Shown here one piece after another: positions 12,739-16,928 of a stretch of 16,928 nucleotides of DNA; within the stretch, counting starts at the first letter, position 1, and each line of letters opens with the position of its first letter. Both the position numbers and the translations under genes were made by a program. The stretch is taken from positions 1 through 16,928 of the forward strand of contig JBBSEZ010000203.1 of NCBI GenBank assembly GCA_038239195.1. The letters are read 5' to 3'. Below the pieces are notes generated by a model. That model had not been told where the DNA came from. It saw only the letters and a program-made list of their open reading frames with translations, and made no database searches. This stretch comes from JBBSEZ01 sp038239195. GTDB taxonomy: Bacteria > Planctomycetota > Planctomycetia > Gemmatales > Gemmataceae.

Positions 12739-15060
12739 CTACCAGCCGTTGTTGGTGGGATCGGAGACCGAGCCGTCGTCCACCCACCGAAGATTCACCT
12801 TCTTCAGCTTAGCGTGATGCCGCCACAAGTAGAAGTTCGAGATGCGATACCAGTTCTTGTAACCTGGCGCGGGACTATCCCCGATCTGGAGGCGGACGAA
12901 CTCCCGAAACTGCACTCGATGCTCCAGCTTGTCGCCATTTTTCCCTGCCGCGTGGATGAAGCTCGGAGCGTGCGGCCCATCGACCGACGACATGAAGCCA
13001 ATGGGATTGCGGGGGGGCGGAACCCCCTTCGGTCGCCAGAATACCTGCACATGGCTGTAGGGGTCGTTGTCGGCGCCTCCCGGCGAACGAACATCATCGT
13101 TCCCCTCGGCGTCGTTCCCCGGGTACTTCTCTGCAATGAGGTTGGCGTTGGGCAAGTTGTCGAACACCGTCCCCGGAACGGCAACACAATCGTCCGTCGC
13201 AACCGTCGGAAACAGGTTGCGAATGCGAAGTTGCCTCGACATGTCCCAGCGAGTCCTCGCACCACCCTCAAGCAATTCCCCGGTTGCCACGTGTCTCTTG
13301 TTCGCGCCCGGGACGTCTCGCGTGTTCTTGCCTCGGAGCGCAGGGATGTCCGCGTTCACGTCCACGATGCCCATCGGCTCGAGCATCACCCGGAAAATCC
13401 AGTACGAATGGACCGTTAACCCGGGCTGCTTGGGCCCGACCCTGGGCTTGAGCATCGGTAGCTGTTCGATCTTGATGTTCACGACCTTTTTCGTCCCGAT
13501 CCACACCGCCCACACGACCCAGACGTTCGTCGTGTCCACCACCGCCTTGCTGCCTTTTCGCTTCACCTTCACCACGAACTTCCCCGTGGCGTCGCGCGGG
13601 ACCTGAATCTGGTCGGCGCGCCCTCCCGGGACCGGGACGCCGCCGTCCCACTCGAACACGTTCGCGAAGACCACCCCGGGCGCCACCTTGGCCGTCAGCA
13701 CCACCGCCGAGCCATTCTCCTTGGGGGAGACGTAGTGCTTCTCGCCCTCCTTGCCCCGGTAACTGGGGACCACGTCCCCCGTGACGCCCGCCTGCTTGAC
13801 GTCGGGCACGATCTCGGCGACCTCCAGCCCCACGTTCACCGCGCGCACGAGCGCCGGGTGTGTCCCCTTCGGCTTCAGCTTGACGTCCTTGTCCGACGCC
13901 TCGATCTCCACCGTGCCCGACTTCGCGCCCGCCACGAACTGCGCCCGGCAGTTGCCATCGGAGTCCGTCAACTTCTCGGTCTTCTGGATCTTGCCGTAGC
14001 CCGCAGGCACCGGCCCCTTGCCGGCGTACACGACCTTTCCTGCCGGATCGAGGATGCGGGAGATCCACCACTGAATGGCGTGGTTGTCGATGGGGAAGTG
14101 GCTCAGGGTTACGGGAGTTGGGTTCGGCCGAATGTCGAGGAGGGCCCTTACGCGCAGGCTGGCCACTTTTCCGCTGGCCAGGTTGATCGGGGACGCAAAC
14201 ATCTCATAGGTCGGCGCTCGAACATCGACTTGCGCCCGGCCCGGCAGGTAGCCGATTGACCTTGCCGTCACCGTGACCATGTACTTGATCGGCGGCACAG
14301 AGCTCGGATCGCCGCCCCAGGCGCCCGAGGTCAGCGTCGTCCGGAGTCGGCCCTCAAAGTCGGTCTTCCCCACCGCTTTGGCGAGGGTCCCGTCCGTGGT
14401 GCTGAGACTGAGCATCACGTTCGCCTGGGCGCCCCCGCCGGCGGCGCTCACGGTCGCCGTGATCAGCGACTGGTGGAATGCGTCCGGTTTGCCCCCGGCG
14501 CAGACCGGGAAGTCCTCGGCAATAACGCTCAACCCGGGAGGGGCGACCGCGAACACGAAATTCGCTTCGTTCGTCCCCGACCACGTCTGGCCCCCCGGGA
14601 TGAAATACTTCGCGGTCGCGGTCACGGCGAACTTCCACGTGCCCGGCAGCAGACACCTCACGCGAGCGACGGCCGTGCCCGAGGTGGTGTCGGCGGCGGC
14701 GATGGAGCTCGGGTGTGTGCCCGGAGGCGCGTCTTGCCACGCGCCCTCCCGGGGGCGGTAGCGGGCCGACTTCACCTTCCACGTCCAGACGGGGCCCTGG
14801 ATGACGGGTGGTGGCGGGGTGGAGGAGTACGGGCCCGTACTGGGGACCGGCGTCGCGCCGGGCGGCGGGGTGACGGTGGCTGCGAGACTGACGGTGACCG
14901 TTTCTTTTAGCCGAGCGACCGGGGGCGTCGGCGCGGACGCGGTCACCGTGACCCGCAGCGAATCGACGACTTGCGACCGCGCGCGGGGCGGTTCGATCAA
15001 GGCGCACGTGAGCAGAAGGAGGGACAGACACACGGCGTGGCGGCGAAGGGGACAACTCAT
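12739..15060 (-). CDS. Large secreted protein with bacterial Ig-like segments, unknown function
   Basis: A 773-residue protein with an N-terminal signal peptide (about 1-29, LRRHAVCLSLLLLTCALIEPP). A Pro-rich stretch lies at about 63-90. Two segments look like Big-1/invasin-type Ig domains: TTDGTLAKAVGKTDFEGRLR followed by TTLTSGAWGG, and TDSDGNCRAQFVAGAKSGTVEIEASD about 150 residues later. The C-terminal 200 residues contain YPGNDAEGNDD, an Asp/Gly/Asn-rich stretch that could bind calcium, and a Trp/Tyr-rich end (NWYRISNFYLWRHH). No catalytic motif is recognised. AAGGA precedes the ATG at 15060. It is translated just before the 233-residue exported protein and 69 bases after the WD40 gene, in what seems to be one transcription unit. 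An adhesin or structural surface role is a guess. Confidence 0.78.
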   Translation of the reverse strand: MSCPLRRHAVCLSLLLLTCALIEPPRARSQVVDSLRVTVTASAPTPPVARLKETVTVSLAATVTPPPGATPVPSTGPYSSTPPPPVIQGPVWTWKVKSARYRPREGAWQDAPPGTHPSSIAAADTTSGTAVARVRCLLPGTWKFAVTATAKYFIPGGQTWSGTNEANFVFAVAPPGLSVIAEDFPVCAGGKPDAFHQSLITATVSAAGGGAQANVMLSLSTTDGTLAKAVGKTDFEGRLRTTLTSGAWGGDPSSVPPIKYMVTVTARSIGYLPGRAQVDVRAPTYEMFASPINLASGKVASLRVRALLDIRPNPTPVTLSHFPIDNHAIQWWISRILDPAGKVVYAGKGPVPAGYGKIQKTEKLTDSDGNCRAQFVAGAKSGTVEIEASDKDVKLKPKGTHPALVRAVNVGLEVAEIVPDVKQAGVTGDVVPSYRGKEGEKHYVSPKENGSAVVLTAKVAPGVVFANVFEWDGGVPVPGGRADQIQVPRDATGKFVVKVKRKGSKAVVDTTNVWVVWAVWIGTKKVVNIKIEQLPMLKPRVGPKQPGLTVHSYWIFRVMLEPMGIVDVNADIPALRGKNTRDVPGANKRHVATGELLEGGARTRWDMSRQLRIRNLFPTVATDDCVAVPGTVFDNLPNANLIAEKYPGNDAEGNDDVRSPGGADNDPYSHVQVFWRPKGVPPPRNPIGFMSSVDGPHAPSFIHAAGKNGDKLEHRVQFREFVRLQIGDSPAPGYKNWYRISNFYLWRHHAKLKKVNLRWVDDGSVSDPTNNGW

Positions 15061-15129
15061 GGCTTTCCTTGGTCCATCAAAGTGCGGTTCGGTAACTCGT
15101 TCCTCGCGCTTGCCCTTTGGAGCGGGCGC

Positions 15130-16248
15130 TCACGGCTTCTTGGGCTTCTCGCGGAGCTCCCAGAGCTGGATAGTCGTGTTATTGACAGTCGCCAGCACCT
15201 TGCCGTCGGGCGACAGCGCCGCGCAGCGGTGCTGGCTGCCCTTCCCTGCCGGGGGGAGGTCAGCGGCCCCGCGCAGCCTCCCGCCGGCGAGCTCCCACCA
15301 GCAAATCCCTTCATCCCGCCCGTCCCCCGCGAAGACCAGGGCCTTCCCGTCGGGCGTGTACCGCAAGGCATGGATCTGGCCGAAGCGATGGGTGTAGTTC
15401 AGCCTCGCCTCGCGGCCCCCGCCGGCCCTGCCCCACAGGTTCAGGACGCGTTCGCTGCGGCCGCCCGACGTAGCGATCTGCTTGCCGTCGGGGCTGATGG
15501 CCAGGGTCGCGACGCCGCCCTTCTGGGCGTCGAACAGGTGGACCAGCTTGCGCTTGGGCAGGTCCCAGATGCCCAGTTTGCCCTTCGCGCAGCCGGTGGC
15601 CAGCCACTTGCCGTCCCGCGAGAGGGCCAGGACGTTCGCGTTGTTGTGGCCGGCCAGAACGGCGAGCTCCTTGCCCGTCTCCAGGTCGTACAGCGCCGCC
15701 GAGGCGTCCGGGGCGGTCAACACCAGGGTCTTCCCGTCTGGGCAGATGGCCCCACCCCTGCCCCGGCGCGCAGGTTTCAGTTTGATGAGTAGGCGCCGTT
15801 TGCCGGTCTTGACGTCCCACACCTCGATGTACTTAAACGGCTCCCAGGCAGGGGGCGGGCTGCTACCCCCGCAGGAGGAGACAAGCGTCTTGCCGTCTGG
15901 GGTGAAGACCAGCAAGTAGCCGGAGGAGCGAGTCTGGAGGGGGAACTTGGCATTCTCCTTCCCCGTCTTCACGTCCCACAGCCGGACGTAGGCCCGCGCG
16001 CCCGGGTGGTCGGAGTCGCTCCCCACGCTCGCCAACGTCTTGCCGTCCGGCGAGAAGGCCAACTGGTTGACGGTTCCGCGGGGGGCCTTGAACTCGGTAT
16101 CGCGCAGGACCTGTCCCTCGGCCGAGCTCGGGCCGAGCAGGGACAGCGCTACCCCGAGAAAGATGCCGGCGCCCGCGGCGCCAGCCACCCTCCGCGAGTA
16201 CGCGGGTTGGGGCGCAATCTCCCTTGAACCCATCACGCAGATGCGCAT
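15130..16248 (-). CDS. Secreted WD40-repeat (seven-bladed beta-propeller) protein
   Basis: A 372-residue protein with seven S/T-x-DG-K blade motifs (FSPDGKTLAS, FTPDGKTLVS, CPDGKTLVL, SRDGKWLAT, SPDGKQIAT, TPDGKALVF, SPDGKVLAT), each with a following xWD/xWE strand. This is the right number for a single complete propeller. The N-terminus (MRICVMGSREIAPQPAYSRR, then a hydrophobic stretch to about residue 45) is a long signal peptide or anchor, so the propeller is likely exported. No kinase or protease domain is attached, unlike many planctomycete WD40 proteins. The ATG at 16246-16248 is chosen for the purine-rich GGGAGGGAGAGGA just upstream; an internal ATG five codons later is possible. The longer open frame upstream reads through the neighbouring Ig gene in the wrong frame and is not coding. 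Propellers usually bind partners; none is identified. Confidence 0.88.
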   Translation of the reverse strand: MRICVMGSREIAPQPAYSRRVAGAAGAGIFLGVALSLLGPSSAEGQVLRDTEFKAPRGTVNQLAFSPDGKTLASVGSDSDHPGARAYVRLWDVKTGKENAKFPLQTRSSGYLLVFTPDGKTLVSSCGGSSPPPAWEPFKYIEVWDVKTGKRRLLIKLKPARRGRGGAICPDGKTLVLTAPDASAALYDLETGKELAVLAGHNNANVLALSRDGKWLATGCAKGKLGIWDLPKRKLVHLFDAQKGGVATLAISPDGKQIATSGGRSERVLNLWGRAGGGREARLNYTHRFGQIHALRYTPDGKALVFAGDGRDEGICWWELAGGRLRGAADLPPAGKGSQHRCAALSPDGKVLATVNNTTIQLWELREKPKKP

Positions 16249-16293
16249 TCCTCTCCCTCCCAAAGCGGAGTCGGGCGGCACGGGGCGCCTCCT

Positions 16294-16318
16294 GCGGAGG
16301 GCCGAGAAGGCCCTCCGC
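16294..16318. terminator. Perfect 10-bp hairpin between the Ig-repeat and WD40 genes
   Basis: GCGGAGGGCC (16294-16303) and GGCCCTCCGC (16309-16318) pair perfectly around a five-base GAGAA loop, 31 bases after the stop of the Ig-repeat gene. There is no T tract on the minus strand, so it may be a weak terminator or an RNA-stability element. The label is tentative; the stem itself is plain. Confidence 0.5.
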
Positions 16319-16349
16319 TCGAACAAGCGGCATCGAAAGGCCGACGGGC

Positions 16350-16928
16350 TCACCCCACCATCTGGTCCAAAGGCGTGGACGTGCTGCCGAAGAAGGTCGC
16401 GTCCCCGCTGTAGACGACGGTGATCTGGTGGTCGCCCAAGGCCAGCGCCGACGTGGTGAAGCTCGCGGTGGCCCCCATCATCCCCTGGGCCAGGCTGACC
16501 GTGCCCAGCAGGGTGGTGCCGTCGTAGAAACTGACCGTCCCCGTGGGGCTGCCGACCATCCCGCCGTAGACCGTCGCCGTGAACGTCACCGCCTGCCCCG
16601 GCGCCGAGTAGCCCTGGCTGGAGGAGGCCCACGTCATGGTGGCCTGCTGCTGCACCCTCTGGTCCAAAGGCGCGGACGTGCTGGCGGCGAAGGTGAGGTC
16701 GCCGCTGTAGACGGCGGTGATCTGGTGGTCGCCCAGGGCCAGCGCCGACGTGGTGAAACTCGCGGTGCTCCCCATCATCCCGGACGTCAGGCTGACCGTA
16801 CCCAGCAGGGTGGTGCCGTCGTAGAAGCTGACCGTTCCCGTGGGGCTGGCCGCCCACCCCCCCCCCCCCCGCGGCCCGGGCGCGCCCCCCGCTGCCCCCG
16901 CCGCCCCCGGTTGGGTGTGTGTAAGCCA
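16350..16928 (-). CDS. Ig-like domain repeat protein, C-terminal part only (runs off the right edge)
   Basis: The minus-strand frame is open from the TGA at 16350 to the window edge. It encodes tandem bacterial Ig-like repeats (Big_3_5 type): each copy carries SPTGTVSFYDGTTLLGTV, ASFTTSALALGDHQIT and VYSGDxTFxxSTSxPLDQ. Two C-terminal units lie within the window. Such domains make stalk regions of large cell-surface or secreted proteins in planctomycetes; the functional N-terminus is outside. Translation upstream of about 16848 turns into Gly/Ala/Pro repeats caused by a poly-C tract and does not continue the expected VYGGMVG strand, so the last 80 bases are probably poor sequence. An internal ATG at 16778 is not a real start. 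Confidence 0.8.
   Translation of the reverse strand, partial: WLTHTQPGAAGAAGGAPGPRGGGGWAASPTGTVSFYDGTTLLGTVSLTSGMMGSTASFTTSALALGDHQITAVYSGDLTFAASTSAPLDQRVQQQATMTWASSSQGYSAPGQAVTFTATVYGGMVGSPTGTVSFYDGTTLLGTVSLAQGMMGATASFTTSALALGDHQITVVYSGDATFFGSTSTPLDQMVG
16362..16847 (-). repeat. 297-bp tandem repeat encoding Ig-like domains
   Basis: The unit beginning CTGGTCCAAAGGCG at 16362 recurs at 16659, a period of 297 bases or 99 codons. The second copy is cut short by the sequence break near 16848. The aligned copies are closely similar at the DNA level, including several synonymous positions, which suggests recent duplication or gene conversion. Confidence 0.85.
16848..16928. other. Probable low-quality contig end
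   Basis: After a normal repeat sequence up to CCGTGGGGCTGG, the sequence becomes CCGCCCACCCC, a run of C, then GC-only words, and ends with GTGTGTGTAAGCCA. The parallel position in the other repeat copy (from about 16549) continues with ordinary coding sequence. This looks like assembly or base-calling decay at a contig end, at a repeat boundary, not biology. Confidence 0.6.

Noticed and set aside
15130..16857. A 575-codon version of the WD40 protein starting inside the Ig-repeat gene
   Set aside because: The upstream 203 codons are the Ig repeat read in the wrong frame (Gly/Arg/His-rich), and a signal peptide with a good ribosome site begins at 16248.

Overview
This is a high-G+C bacterial window, most likely from a planctomycete of the Gemmataceae kind. 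The evidence is a DUF1559 protein with a prepilin-type N-terminus and the H-x9-DG signature, a secreted WD40 propeller, several large exported proteins without clear relatives, and a GT39 membrane protein. The taxonomic call is inference. Both ends look like contig ends: a possible insertion-sequence fragment on the left, and a poly-C, low-complexity tract that breaks a clear repeat on the right.

Layout. Positions 1-165 have lower G+C and may be the end of an IS, with the first 16 codons of a transposase-like protein on the minus strand. Next, on the minus strand, is a two-gene unit: a nitrilase-superfamily amidohydrolase followed by an Rpn-type (PD-(D/E)XK) protein with an abnormal C-terminus. 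A divergent promoter region (1924-2085) leads into the plus-strand block: an NAD-type isocitrate dehydrogenase, a second diverged isocitrate-dehydrogenase-like paralogue, an M1 zinc aminopeptidase and a small retropepsin-like aspartyl protease. From 7493 to the right end everything is on the minus strand. In transcription order this is an Ig-like repeat protein (N-terminus outside the window), a secreted seven-bladed WD40 protein, a 773-residue secreted protein with Ig-like segments, a 233-residue exported protein, a glycosyl-hydrolase-like protein with an STN-like domain and a C-terminal membrane anchor, a DUF1559 pseudopilin-like protein and a GT39 glycosyltransferase.

How the genes may work together. 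The two dehydrogenases look like a catalytic/non-catalytic pair resembling mitochondrial NAD-IDH: the first keeps all family motifs, while the second keeps the substrate residues but has lost the N-terminal GDGIGPE motif and the HGSAPD coenzyme loop. The peptidase and aspartyl protease may form a small proteolysis operon. The right half is an envelope/cell-surface block whose functions are largely unknown.

The most striking non-coding features are three intergenic palindromes. Two (3105-3172 and 11887-11963) belong to one repeat family whose 8-bp hairpin stem shows a compensatory G:C to C:G change between loci. The third (4229-4339) is a very long nested inverted repeat. No rRNA, tRNA or CRISPR array was seen.
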